Assembly: GCF_004339085.1 (NCBI RefSeq)
Contig: NZ_SMFX01000001.1
Coordinates: forward strand, 2,389,352-2,453,351
Reading direction: 5' to 3'
Source: Thiogranum longum
GTDB taxonomy: Bacteria > Pseudomonadota > Gammaproteobacteria > DSM-19610
DNA length: 64,000 bases
Of the stretch, positions 56,184 through 64,000 are shown one piece after another. Position 1 is the stretch's first letter. Each line of letters opens with the position of its first letter. The translations under genes and the position numbers were made by a program. Under the pieces are notes generated by a model. It saw only the letters and a program-made list of their open reading frames with translations. It ran no database searches and was not told the DNA's origin.

Positions 56184-57332
56184 ATGAACGCACTGATCAA
56201 TGAACTGGAAATGGCGCATGCACTGATCCTGGCACTTGCCGAGGGTGTCGATGACACCACCTTCCGCACCCAGTATCACCCCGACCTGAGCCCCCTGGGC
56301 TGGCATCTTGGCCACTGCGTATTTACCGAATGCCTGTGGTTACATGAAACTATTCGGGGCGAGGATAGTGTTACTGCACCCATCGCCGACCTCTACACAC
56401 CGCCACGCACACCAAAACAGGAGCGAGGTCGCCTGCTGCCGCCCCGGGAACCCATGCTCACCTGGGCACGGGATCTGCTGGCATACAACCTGCACTTTCT
56501 CTCTGAAATACCCGAGCAATGGCGTGAACACGCATTATTCAGGGATGATTACATTCTTCATTTTCTCATCCAGCACTACTGTCAGCACTATGAAACCATG
56601 CTCATGGTGTTGACCCAGAAAGCCCTTGCTGAAACAGCACCGAACGGACTGAACCCCTCGCCCATGACAGCACAAGCGCCAGGGCGTGAGCGTATCGATA
56701 TTCCTGCGGGACATTTTCAAATCGGCGGTGAAACACCCACCGCCTACGATAATGAAGTGCCACCACAACAGGCTGAACTGGGCGAATTCCAGATCAGCAA
56801 GACACCTGTCAATAACGCCGAATTCCTGGGCTTTATCGAAGACAGGGGATATCAGCGCGAAGACCTCTGGGAAACCACAGGCTGGGCCTGGCGAGAACAA
56901 AACGGGATTTCCGCACCCGATCACTGGCGACAGACCGATGATGGCATCTGGTATGGCGTCAGCCTGCGCGGCAGCTATGAACTGGCGGAGGATGAACCTG
57001 TGTCAGGTATCAGCCGGCACGAAGCCCTCGCCTTTGCCAACTGGGCCGGCGGACGCCTGCCCCACGAATACCAGTGGGAAGCCGCATGCCGCAGTGGCGT
57101 ACTTGAACAGACCGGCCACGCCTGGGAATGGTGTGGCAACACCTTCCACCCTTATAAAGGCTTCCAGCCATTCCCCTACCCGGAGTATTCACAATCCTGG
57201 TTCGATGAAAACCACTACAGCCTGCGCGGTGGCTGCCTGCATACACGCCCTGCGATCAAGCGCCCCAGCTTCCGCAACTTCTATGAAGCCGACAAGCGCC
57301 ACATATTTGCCGGCCTGCGACTGGTATTTTGA
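56184..57332 (+). CDS. egtB: Hercynine oxygenase / sulfoxide synthase EgtB
   Basis: A non-haem iron enzyme that joins hercynine to gamma-glutamylcysteine with O2. The 382 residues have a DinB-like N-terminal domain and a C-terminal FGE-sulfatase-like domain. The iron-binding histidines are H44 (GWHLGH) and H131/H135 in HYCQHYE (HX3HXE). The C-terminal domain shows AYDNEVPPQQ, WEAACRSG, WEWCGNTFHPY and LRGGCLHTRP. It is in an operon with egtC. EgtE, the final lyase, is not in the window. Confidence 0.94.
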   Translation: MNALINELEMAHALILALAEGVDDTTFRTQYHPDLSPLGWHLGHCVFTECLWLHETIRGEDSVTAPIADLYTPPRTPKQERGRLLPPREPMLTWARDLLAYNLHFLSEIPEQWREHALFRDDYILHFLIQHYCQHYETMLMVLTQKALAETAPNGLNPSPMTAQAPGRERIDIPAGHFQIGGETPTAYDNEVPPQQAELGEFQISKTPVNNAEFLGFIEDRGYQREDLWETTGWAWREQNGISAPDHWRQTDDGIWYGVSLRGSYELAEDEPVSGISRHEALAFANWAGGRLPHEYQWEAACRSGVLEQTGHAWEWCGNTFHPYKGFQPFPYPEYSQSWFDENHYSLRGGCLHTRPAIKRPSFRNFYEADKRHIFAGLRLVF

Positions 57333-57427
57333 CCCAGGTCAAGCCCACAGCAGACCACGCATACTAGAATCGTGCCTGTATTGCCGGATTTTCAAAGGCA
57401 TTCTGCCCCAGGCAAAACCGGAGACAC

Positions 57428-58030
57428 ATGCAAACACCCGTTCTGGCCTATACGATAGGTGACAAACGTTACCTGAATATAACCGACAGGTGCACACTGC
57501 GCTGCACCTTCTGTCCGAAATACTGCACCCTGCCCAGGGTCCATGAGTTTGATCTCAGCCTTGCGCAACGCCCTGAAACCGACGATGTCATTAACGCACT
57601 CGGAAATCCTGCTGACTACCGGGAAGTTGTATTTTGTGGATTTGGGGAACCAACACTTCGTCTCGGACCGCTACTGGAAATCGCAACCCATATCAAACTG
57701 CACCGTGGCCGCGTTCGTGTTAACACCGATGGTCTCGCCAACCTGGTTCACAAGCGCAACGTACTGCCCGAACTCGTTGGCAAAATCGACGCCCTGTCGG
57801 TATCGATGAATACACAGAACGAGACGCTCTACCAACAACATTGCCAGCCGGCCCTGGCCGGCTCCTTCCAGGCTATGCTGGACTTCCTGGAGCTGGCACC
57901 GGACTACATTGAATCAGTCACAGCAACCGCTATCGATGGCCTCGAAGGTGTGAATATAGAAGCCTGCCGGGAACTGGCGACACAACGAAAGGTGGCTTTC
58001 CGAAAGCGTGTGCTGGATATTGTCGGCTGA
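57428..58030 (+). CDS. TatD-linked-type radical SAM protein
   Basis: A 200-residue short radical SAM protein with the 4Fe-4S motif CTLRCTFC (C22, C26, C29), then VVFCGFGEPTLRL (GGE-like SAM motif) and VNTDGLANLVHKRNV. It matches the group usually found fused or adjacent to TatD nucleases. No TatD gene is next to it here. It follows egtB by 95 bp on the same strand and may be cotranscribed, but I see no known role in ergothioneine synthesis. The substrate is unknown. Confidence 0.8.
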   Translation: MQTPVLAYTIGDKRYLNITDRCTLRCTFCPKYCTLPRVHEFDLSLAQRPETDDVINALGNPADYREVVFCGFGEPTLRLGPLLEIATHIKLHRGRVRVNTDGLANLVHKRNVLPELVGKIDALSVSMNTQNETLYQQHCQPALAGSFQAMLDFLELAPDYIESVTATAIDGLEGVNIEACRELATQRKVAFRKRVLDIVG

Positions 58031-58069
58031 TACACAGAACGCCCGGTAATCCACCCACATGGAAATTTC

Positions 58070-58600
58070 TCACCGCAGCACCCGGTTTGCCGGCATAAAC
58101 TCGGGAACCTCGCCCAGATCCCGTATCTTGTGGTAGACGTTATTGAGATGCGTCCTCAATGTCGCCTTTGAAATTGAAAGTTCCTTGCAAATTTCCGGGT
58201 TGGAAATTCCCTTGATTGTCAGGGAGACCACCTCGACTTCACGCTTCGTCAGCCCCTTGTCGCGGTAATAGGCCATCGCCATTTCATAACGGTCCTCGAG
58301 TGGCTGCAGGAAAGTGATGAGGCTTTCAGCACTGCACAGCAACGTAACATCGAAGAAACCACCATGCATATAACTGTTCTTGTACACCCGGGAACCCCAG
58401 TCTTTCCACTGCTGGTTGTTATCGCTGGCGTACAGTTCCATACATCCTGTCTCGCACAACTCACCAACCCGCTCTCCACACAATTCGCGGCAATAATCGT
58501 TCTGGCTCAGCACGCATTTGTTCCCGTCCTTGACGCAAACCGCGATATTGCTGGCGTCCAGCGAAGACTCCAGTATTGCACTCATTGACGTTGTCAGCAT
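58070..58600 (-). CDS. Cysteine-rich LuxR-type transcriptional regulator
   Basis: A 176-residue DNA-binding protein. The C-terminal LuxR helix-turn-helix is at about 115-165 (LTKREVEVVSLTIKGISNPEICKELSISKATLRTHLNNVY). The N-terminal region has six cysteines within about 32 residues (C22, C29, C37, C41, C49, C53) plus C89, suggesting a metal, Fe-S or redox sensor. It has no receiver or autoinducer domain. It is divergent from the AGCS symporter, 183 bp away, which is the likely target. Confidence 0.8.
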   Translation of the reverse strand: MLTTSMSAILESSLDASNIAVCVKDGNKCVLSQNDYCRELCGERVGELCETGCMELYASDNNQQWKDWGSRVYKNSYMHGGFFDVTLLCSAESLITFLQPLEDRYEMAMAYYRDKGLTKREVEVVSLTIKGISNPEICKELSISKATLRTHLNNVYHKIRDLGEVPEFMPANRVLR

Positions 58601-58704
58601 TTATAGCCCCCCTTTGCGTTGATTCAGGGCAATCTAGCAAAGCCCCTGGGTATGAAAAATCGACATCCAGGGTGGATTTTATGGGGTCTCAGGCTGCAAT
58701 TTCG

Positions 58705-58731
58705 TTGATATAGCTCAGATTCCTTTATAAT
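58705..58731 (+). promoter_or_regulatory. Possible sigma-70 promoter of the AGCS gene
   Basis: TTGATA (58705) and TATAAT (58726) with 15-bp spacing, 52 nt upstream of the AGCS start. The -10 is perfect but the spacing is short, so this is a modest call. Confidence 0.35.
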
Positions 58732-58783
58732 CCCGGAATGTCAGACTCGAACCGACTCCACACGCCAGACCCGCATATTTCCC

Positions 58784-60166
58784 ATGAGTAGCACTATGCA
58801 GACCCTCACCGACTGGAGCGGCCAGCTCGCCGGCCTGTTATGGGGCAACGCACTGACACTTAGCCTGCTGCTCGGGATGGGGCTGTACCTGACGATACGC
58901 ATGGGGCTGATCCAGTTTCGCGGCTTCCGGCATTCACTCGCATTACTGTCCGGTGCCTATGACCAGCCGCACCACGAAGGCCACATCACCCACTTCCAGG
59001 CACTGTCTACGGCCCTGTCGGCCACAGTCGGCACCGGTAATATTGCCGGTGTTGCAACCGCGATATCGCTGGGCGGTCCAGGCGCCCTGTTGTGGATGTG
59101 GGTAACCGCTTTCTTCGGTATGGCCACAAAGTTTACCGAGTGCACGCTGGCACTGCGCTTCCGCGAAGTTCGCGAGGACGGCACCATTGCCGGTGGCCCC
59201 ATGTATACCCTGTTGCACGGGTTGAAAATGAAGCGCACGGCCATGTTGTTCGCCAGCTTTGCACTGATTGCCTCGTTCGGTATCGGTAACATGGTACAGG
59301 CCAATTCGGTCGTGGATGGACTGGGTTACCTGTTCCCCGAAGTGCGCGAATACGCCTGGCTGGCCGGGTTGGTTCTTGCATCACTGGTAGGTGCAGTGAT
59401 CCTGGGCGGGGTAAAACGTATCGCACGCGTAGCATCGATGATTGTCCCGTTCATGGCGCTGCTCTATGTTGGCGCCGCGATCCTGGTACTGATTAATCAC
59501 CTGCCGGAGATTCCTGCTGCCTTCGCCACCATATTCAATCATGCCCTGAACCCCTGGGCCGTGGGCGGCGCGGCCGTGGGTGAAGCTATACGCTGGGGCG
59601 TGGCACGCGGATTGTTCTCCAACGAGGCCGGACTCGGATCTTCGCCTATCGCCCATTCCGCCGCACGAACCAACGAACCGGTTCGTGAAGGCCTGGTTGC
59701 CATGATGGAGCCGTTTATCGATACCCTGGTGATCTGCACCATGACCGGACTGGTTATCGTAGTGACGGGTGCCTGGACCCTGCAACGCGATGACCTTGTA
59801 GGCGCAGCACTGACGGCTCATGCCTTTCAGAGCTCCATTGGTGTATCGGGTGCCAGCGTAGTTGGCATCGGTCTCAGCCTGTTTGCCTTCTCCACCATTA
59901 TCGCCTGGTCTTACTACGGTGACCGCTCGGCCAGCTTCCTGTTCGGTGAGCGCGCCGTGCTGCCCTACCGTCTGTTGTATACCGTTCTCGTCATGGTCGG
60001 TGCTGCGGTTCCCCTGCAGCTGGTCTGGAACCTTGCCGACATCACCAATATTCTGATGGCGGCCCCCAACCTGCTGAGCCTGGCGTTGCTGGCCGGACTG
60101 GCACAAAAACTCAAGACCGGGTATTTTTCCCGTTCCTTGAATATGGAACAGAACGAGGCAAGCTGA
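58784..60166 (+). CDS. AGCS-family sodium/alanine-type amino acid symporter
   Basis: A 460-residue inner-membrane carrier of the alanine-or-glycine:cation symporter family with about eleven helices. Signature blocks are ALSATVGTGNIAGVATAISLGGPGALLWMW, FSNEAGLGSSPIAHSAA and AWSYYGDRSASFLFG. It takes up alanine, glycine or similar small amino acids with Na+, fitting the sodium-based physiology suggested by NhaD. The ATG at 58784 is used; the ATG at 58796 is possible. It ends 1 bp before the FKBP remnant. Confidence 0.92.
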   Translation: MSSTMQTLTDWSGQLAGLLWGNALTLSLLLGMGLYLTIRMGLIQFRGFRHSLALLSGAYDQPHHEGHITHFQALSTALSATVGTGNIAGVATAISLGGPGALLWMWVTAFFGMATKFTECTLALRFREVREDGTIAGGPMYTLLHGLKMKRTAMLFASFALIASFGIGNMVQANSVVDGLGYLFPEVREYAWLAGLVLASLVGAVILGGVKRIARVASMIVPFMALLYVGAAILVLINHLPEIPAAFATIFNHALNPWAVGGAAVGEAIRWGVARGLFSNEAGLGSSPIAHSAARTNEPVREGLVAMMEPFIDTLVICTMTGLVIVVTGAWTLQRDDLVGAALTAHAFQSSIGVSGASVVGIGLSLFAFSTIIAWSYYGDRSASFLFGERAVLPYRLLYTVLVMVGAAVPLQLVWNLADITNILMAAPNLLSLALLAGLAQKLKTGYFSRSLNMEQNEAS

Positions 60167-60298
60167 ATGAGTGAAGTTACAACCGATAGTGGTCTGAAAC
60201 ACGAGGATCACGACTGCGGGGAACGCGGCGCGGGTAACGTGATTCCACCCGATGCCACCCTGGTATTTGAAATCGGGTTACTGGAGCTTTCTGAATAG
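60167..60298 (+). pseudogene. Internally deleted FKBP-type peptidyl-prolyl isomerase remnant
   Basis: A 43-codon open frame too short to be an isomerase. Its first part reads like an FKBP N-terminus (TTDSGLKHED; the family has TTxSGLxYED), and its last part is an almost perfect FKBP C-terminus (GERGAGNVIPPDATLVFE then a LLEL-type strand). The roughly 70 central residues, with the HYTGWL and GMKVGGKR regions, are gone, joined in frame at about codon 15. The stop overlaps the nadC GTG start by 1 base, so it may survive as a translation-coupling leader for nadC. Confidence 0.75.
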
Positions 60299-61134
60299 TG
60301 TTACTGGAAGTCCTCGAAGCACACATCGACGAAGATGTGCATCATGCACTGGAAGAAGACGTTGGCCAGGGCGATATCACAGCCCAACTGGTCCCTGCTG
60401 ACGGCATCTGGAAAGCCAGCGTGTATAGCCGCGAGCACGCCATCCTGTGTGGTCGTAACTGGTTTGACGCTGTATTCCGCCAACTCGATGAGAAAGTAGA
60501 CCTGCGCTGGTATGCCGCCGACGGTGATTCCATGGCACCGCACCAGGTTGTCTGTACGCTGAAAGGCCCGGCACGCAGCCTGCTCACCGGTGAACGTACA
60601 GCACTCAATTTCCTGCAAACCTTGTCTGGCACTGCTACCCTCGCCCACCAGTACGCGAAACAGGTTGAAGGGTTAAGTACGCGCATTCTGGACACCCGGA
60701 AGACTATCCCCGGTCTGCGCCGCGCGCAAAAGTATGCCGTGCGCACCGGTGGTTGCCATAACCACCGTATGGGGCTCTACGACGCATTCCTGATCAAGGA
60801 AAACCACATCGCAGCGGCAGGCTCAATCAGTGCAGCAGTGCGGAATGCACGCAACCTGGATGCTGAATTGCCGGTTGAAGTGGAAGTCGAAAACATGGAT
60901 GAACTACAGCAGGCCCTGCAAACCGGCGTCAAGCGGATCATGCTGGACAATTTCAGCCTCGAAAATATTGGTGCGGCAGTTGCACTTAATGATGGCAAGG
61001 CAGAACTCGAAGCTTCTGGCGGCATCACACTGGACAACCTGCGGCAGTATGCCGAAACCGGCGTCGACTACATCTCTACCGGTGCGTTAACCAAGGATGT
61101 GAAGGCCATAGACCTTTCCATGCGCTTTGACTGA
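60298..61134 (+). CDS. nadC: Nicotinate-nucleotide pyrophosphorylase (quinolinate phosphoribosyltransferase)
   Basis: Converts quinolinate and PRPP to nicotinate mononucleotide in NAD synthesis. The 278 residues keep [74 protein letters not shown] and EASGGI. The start is GTG at 60298, overlapping the stop of the FKBP remnant (TAGTG), so translation is probably coupled to that mini-frame. Confidence 0.95.
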   Translation: MLLEVLEAHIDEDVHHALEEDVGQGDITAQLVPADGIWKASVYSREHAILCGRNWFDAVFRQLDEKVDLRWYAADGDSMAPHQVVCTLKGPARSLLTGERTALNFLQTLSGTATLAHQYAKQVEGLSTRILDTRKTIPGLRRAQKYAVRTGGCHNHRMGLYDAFLIKENHIAAAGSISAAVRNARNLDAELPVEVEVENMDELQQALQTGVKRIMLDNFSLENIGAAVALNDGKAELEASGGITLDNLRQYAETGVDYISTGALTKDVKAIDLSMRFD

Positions 61135-61164
61135 GCAAAGCATCATAAAAAAGAGGTATACAGA

Positions 61165-61587
61165 ATGGCTGCAAAAAGCTTCCGTTTTACGGATTTCCTG
61201 ATTCGCTTCCTGGTGGCGCTGGTACTGGTATTCGCCACTTACAATCCGTCCCGCTATTCCCTGTATCACTGGTTCATCCAGACCCCCGACAAACTTGATC
61301 CACTGCTGGCGTTTGCTGCCGTGGTGGTACTGATCGGCTGGGTGGTTTACCTGCGCGCAACAGTGCGTTCGCTGGGTGTAATCGGCACCCTGCTGGCATT
61401 TGCCTTCTTTGCCACGCTCACCTGGCTAATGATTGATTACAACATCCTCTCTGTTGAGAACATAAAAGTACTGACCTATGTCGTACTGGTCATGCTGGCA
61501 GCCATCATAGCGACGGGCATGTCATGGTCGCACATACGCCGCCGCATGTCCGGACAACTGGATGTTGATGAAGTTGACGGGGACTAG
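61165..61587 (+). CDS. Small four-helix membrane protein (DUF6524-like)
   Basis: A 140-residue inner-membrane protein with four hydrophobic segments (about 12-28, 46-64, 70-90 and 100-120) and an acidic tail. It resembles the DUF6524 family (FTDFLIRFLVALVLVFATYNPSRYSLYHW), which has no assigned function. AAGAGG precedes the ATG. It follows nadC by 30 bp and may be cotranscribed. Confidence 0.75.
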   Translation: MAAKSFRFTDFLIRFLVALVLVFATYNPSRYSLYHWFIQTPDKLDPLLAFAAVVVLIGWVVYLRATVRSLGVIGTLLAFAFFATLTWLMIDYNILSVENIKVLTYVVLVMLAAIIATGMSWSHIRRRMSGQLDVDEVDGD

Positions 61588-61602
61588 GCATCCGCCTGCC
61601 GA

Positions 61603-62013
61603 CTAGCCAACCGGACCCGTCAGACGCTTTCGCATATCAGGGCGGCAGGCAAGTACGATAATCGCGACATGCATTGCGCTGGCCGCAAAAAACATCGACG
61701 ACCCCATCAGCTTTATCATAAAGAATTCCGGCCAGGGATTCGTTGTCTGGATTGCGAATGCAGATAACGCATCCCAGACAGCCAGCGAATTCCAGACAAT
61801 AATCACTGTCCAGACCCACATACCGGTTTTCCTCAAAATCAGGTACGCGACCCATAGCCCCGTAACGCCTATCACCGCATCGCCAACCAGGGGCATCAGC
61901 CACGCAGGCGGCGGGTCACCCGGCATGCCTCCACCAACGCGGTGAATAAAAGCCAGTGTCATGGCTCGCCCGGATAACATCAACGTCAGAAACAGAATGA
62001 TTCTTTGATTCAT
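61603..62013 (-). CDS. Small membrane protein under apparent HxlR control
   Basis: A 136-residue protein with four hydrophobic segments, no recognised family and no catalytic motif. The ATG at 62013 has GGGAG 8 nt upstream and begins a membrane segment (IILFLTLMLSGRAM); the frame runs on to 62061 but would cross the operator. It is divergent from the HxlR gene, with two palindromes in the 112-bp gap, so it is the likely regulated target. Confidence 0.7.
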   Translation of the reverse strand: MNQRIILFLTLMLSGRAMTLAFIHRVGGGMPGDPPPAWLMPLVGDAVIGVTGLWVAYLILRKTGMWVWTVIIVWNSLAVWDALSAFAIQTTNPWPEFFMIKLMGSSMFFAASAMHVAIIVLACRPDMRKRLTGPVG

Positions 62014-62041
62014 TTTCAGCTCCCTGATTACGTTATCTTGC

Positions 62042-62097
62042 AATCTACTTGCATTGTGCAAGTAGATTCATTGTAGCCGAGTACTTGCATTTTGCAA
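62042..62097. promoter_or_regulatory. Paired palindromic operators between HxlR and its divergent gene
   Basis: Site 1 (62042-62068) is a perfect inverted repeat with 12-bp arms, AATCTACTTGCA and its complement, around TTG. Site 2 (62085-62097) repeats the core as TTGCA-TTT-TGCAA. Centres are 36 bp apart. Both contain the shared TACTTGCATT core, as expected for a dimeric HxlR repressor controlling both divergent genes. Confidence 0.75.
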
Positions 62098-62125
62098 TCG
62101 CTTATTTTTCAGTACACTTCGATTT

Positions 62126-62560
62126 ATGAAAAAACACGAAAATCACAACAGCGGCAAATGCCCGATTACCTTTGCGCTGGATATATTCGGCGACAAATGG
62201 AGCCTCATCATCCTTCGGGATATTCTGTTCAAGGGGAAAAAATACTATGGCGAATTTCTCAACTCACCCGAGAAAATTTCAACCAATATACTGGCGAGCC
62301 GCCTGAGCAAGCTGGAGTCCGAAGGACTGATATCAAAAACGCAGGACTCGAAAAACCTGTCGAAATTTATTTACCGGCTCACCTGCAAGGGGAAAGACCT
62401 GCTCCCTTTACTGCTTGATATGATCGAATGGAGTGTAAAGTACAACCCTCAACCCGACACACCTGACAACGTTATCAATGGCGCTCCACGCAACCTGCTT
62501 ACCAGGCTGCACAAGGACCGGGAACGACTGCTCAACGAGATCCTGAGCAAACTGGAGTAG
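62126..62560 (+). CDS. HxlR-family winged-helix transcriptional regulator
   Basis: A 144-residue dimeric winged-helix regulator. The family N-terminus is clear: CPITFALDIFGDKWSLIILRDILF, with C12 at the position of the redox- or electrophile-sensing cysteine of YodB/HypR-type members. NILASRLSKLESEGLI is the recognition-helix region. It is divergent from a small membrane protein with strong palindromes between them, so it probably represses both genes. The tRNA-Thr gene lies 7 bp after its stop on the other strand. Confidence 0.88.
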   Translation: MKKHENHNSGKCPITFALDIFGDKWSLIILRDILFKGKKYYGEFLNSPEKISTNILASRLSKLESEGLISKTQDSKNLSKFIYRLTCKGKDLLPLLLDMIEWSVKYNPQPDTPDNVINGAPRNLLTRLHKDRERLLNEILSKLE

Positions 62561-62567
62561 AAGGAAA

Positions 62568-62643
62568 TGGTGCCGGAAAGAGGAGTTGAACCCCCGACCT
62601 TCTCATTACGAGTGAGCTGCTCTACCGACTGAGCTATTCCGGC
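62568..62643 (-). tRNA. tRNA-Thr (anticodon CGT)
   Basis: A 76-nt tRNA on the minus strand with encoded CCA. Acceptor GCCGGAA pairs with TTCCGGC, D arm GCTC/GAGC, anticodon loop CTCGTAA with CGT at 34-36, T loop TTCAACT. Position 27-43 is a G-A mismatch at the base of the anticodon stem. It reads ACG codons. Confidence 0.96.
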
Positions 62644-62753
62644 AATGGAATGATGCTGTGCTGTGAGGCCAGCCAGCGCACTGTGCACAGGAACCAGCGA
62701 AGACGCATATTACCCTGCTGGTGGCATTTTTACACCCCGAGGCGCAACCTCAG

Positions 62754-64000
62754 CTAGCTGAAAATGCCTTTCAGCATATAGAAGAACACGATCGCCAGCA
62801 GCCCGCCAGCAGGCAGCGTAACAATCCAGGACATGAAAATGTTACGGATCACGGTCAAATTCAACGCTTCCATGCCACGCGCCAGACCGACACCGAGGAC
62901 GGCGCCGACCAGCGTGTGGGTGGTGGATATCGGCAGGCCGGTACCGGAAGCCAGTACAACCGTGGTGGCCGCCGCGAGTGTGGCGGCAAAGCCCCGGCTT
63001 GGCGTCAACTCGGTGATATTATTGCCCACCGTGGCAATCACGTGTTTGCCAAACATTGCCAGTCCAAGCACGATACCTGCGCCGCCCAGTAACAGCACCC
63101 ACATCGGCAGCATGGATTTTGATGCCACTTCACCACCGCTCTGCACGATACCGACTACCGCTGCCACTGGCCCGATAGCATTGGCGACATCATTTGAACC
63201 GTGCGCAAAAGCCATCGCGCATGCTGTCACGACCATCAACACACTGAACACACGCTCAACGTTGGTGTAGTGAAAATCCTTGTCGACCGAAGGATCAAGC
63301 TGGATGCGGTTGACAAAATATCGCCCGACGAAAAACATCACCACGCCGACGGCAAAAGCGTAGCTGTAATTTTCCAGCATGGTATTTTCCAGCCCGAGGT
63401 GCTTCAGGCCTTTCAGGAAAGTAACCAGCGAAATAATGAAACCAACCAGGAAGATATAATAGGGCACGTATTTCTTGGCATTACGGAACGGCTCTTCGGT
63501 ATTCAGAATCAGCTTCTGTACGCTTCGAAACAGTGAATAGGCTATAAACCCGGCCAGCAGGGGTGAAACCACCCAGCTGGCCACAATGGACATAACCTTG
63601 TCCCAGTGCACGGCATCCATGCCGATGCCAACCATGGCAAAACCGACGATTGCGCCAACGATAGAGTGCGTTGTAGAAACCGGCCAGCCATTTTTTGAGG
63701 CGATCAACAGCCAGATACCCGCTGCCAATAAAGATGCCAGCATGCCGTAGACCAGCAACTCGGGCGAAGCTGACAGCATATCGGCATCGACAATGCCTTT
63801 GCGAATCGTCTTTGTTACCTGCCCGCCGGCCAGTATGGCGCCGGCAAATTCGAACACCGCGGCTATCAGCACGGCCTGCTTGATGGTCAGCGCTTTGGAA
63901 CCGACCGATGTTGCCATGGCGTTGGCAACATCATTGGCGCCGATACCCCAGGCCATGAACAGGCCAAATACACCGGCAAGAATCAGGAAGACCGCACCAT
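62754..64000 (-). CDS. pitA: Low-affinity inorganic phosphate transporter, PiT family (5' end outside window)
   Basis: The C-terminal 414 residues of a PiT-family phosphate permease, which cotransports phosphate with H+ or Na+. Both halves carry the family signature: GANDVANAMATSVGSKALT and GSNDVANAIGPVAAVV, with STTHSIVGAIVG and STTHTLVGAVLG. The frame is open to the right edge (GAVFLILAGVFGLF precedes the internal Met), so the start is outside. In many genomes a DUF47 PhoU-like gene lies upstream, out of view here. It gives the cell a second phosphate uptake route beside Pst. Confidence 0.93.
   Translation of the reverse strand, partial: GAVFLILAGVFGLFMAWGIGANDVANAMATSVGSKALTIKQAVLIAAVFEFAGAILAGGQVTKTIRKGIVDADMLSASPELLVYGMLASLLAAGIWLLIASKNGWPVSTTHSIVGAIVGFAMVGIGMDAVHWDKVMSIVASWVVSPLLAGFIAYSLFRSVQKLILNTEEPFRNAKKYVPYYIFLVGFIISLVTFLKGLKHLGLENTMLENYSYAFAVGVVMFFVGRYFVNRIQLDPSVDKDFHYTNVERVFSVLMVVTACAMAFAHGSNDVANAIGPVAAVVGIVQSGGEVASKSMLPMWVLLLGGAGIVLGLAMFGKHVIATVGNNITELTPSRGFAATLAAATTVVLASGTGLPISTTHTLVGAVLGVGLARGMEALNLTVIRNIFMSWIVTLPAGGLLAIVFFYMLKGIFS

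Noticed and set aside
58249-58479. Alternative frames within the LuxR-type gene
   Set aside because: The helix-turn-helix lies in the 58070-58600 frame only.

Overview
The window looks like ordinary chromosomal DNA from a free-living, probably marine or sediment gammaproteobacterium. Support for this comes from the Gram-negative envelope genes (LptF/LptG, TamA/TamB, an MsbA-like exporter, O-antigen ligase), the glutathione-dependent enzymes, the PhoB-type phosphate regulon, an NhaD sodium/proton antiporter and at least four c-di-GMP genes. The order gloA-argG-pyrC-rnt-grxD resembles, from memory, a pseudomonad neighbourhood, here interrupted by other genes. I see no rRNA, CRISPR array, prophage or complete insertion sequence. 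The species cannot be named from the sequence alone.

Layout. 1-9504: envelope polysaccharide and lipid genes. These are a glycosyltransferase fragment, an O-antigen ligase, two separate ELM1-family proteins, lptF-lptG, an MsbA-like ABC exporter, and an acyl carrier protein gene 2 bp upstream of a bacterial serine palmitoyltransferase. 9631-17895: murA, glutathione-dependent formaldehyde detoxification (adhC, fghA) and tamA-tamB. 18213-35782: an OmpA-like lipoprotein, a large c-di-GMP enzyme with a periplasmic sensor, gloA, argG, a pyruvate dehydrogenase operon whose E2 and E3 are one polypeptide, pyrC, rnt, a dihaem peroxidase, a CBS-GGDEF protein, nhaD and grxD.

35875-44981: an N-acetylglutaminylglutamine-amidotransferase-like enzyme behind a BON lipoprotein, a diguanylate cyclase behind a small periplasmic protein, an orphan HyuB, a PuuD-like membrane domain, and argD-argF. 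45191-54265: the complete phosphate module pstC-pstA-pstB-phoU, pstS, phoB-phoR, with Pho-box-like sites in front of all three transcription units. A PilZ gene with a sigma-54-type promoter sits within this module. 54314-57332: ergothioneine genes egtD, egtC and egtB. 57428-64000: a radical SAM protein, a cysteine-rich LuxR-type regulator, an AGCS amino-acid symporter, a collapsed FKBP remnant fused head to tail with nadC, two small membrane proteins, an HxlR regulator with clear palindromic operators, tRNA-Thr(CGT), and a PiT phosphate transporter that runs off the edge.

The most notable points are these: the ACP-serine palmitoyltransferase pair, suggesting sphingolipid-type long-chain base synthesis; the 1031-residue E2-E3 fusion with Asn in place of the usual E2 motif Asp; the internally deleted FKBP gene; two 80-bp palindromic repeats; a roughly 170-bp nested palindrome between argF and phoU; and the regulatory sites around the pst, PilZ and HxlR genes. 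I found no strong candidate for a wholly new defence or biosynthetic system. The ACP-SPT lipid locus and the small periplasmic protein with its diguanylate cyclase are the best leads.
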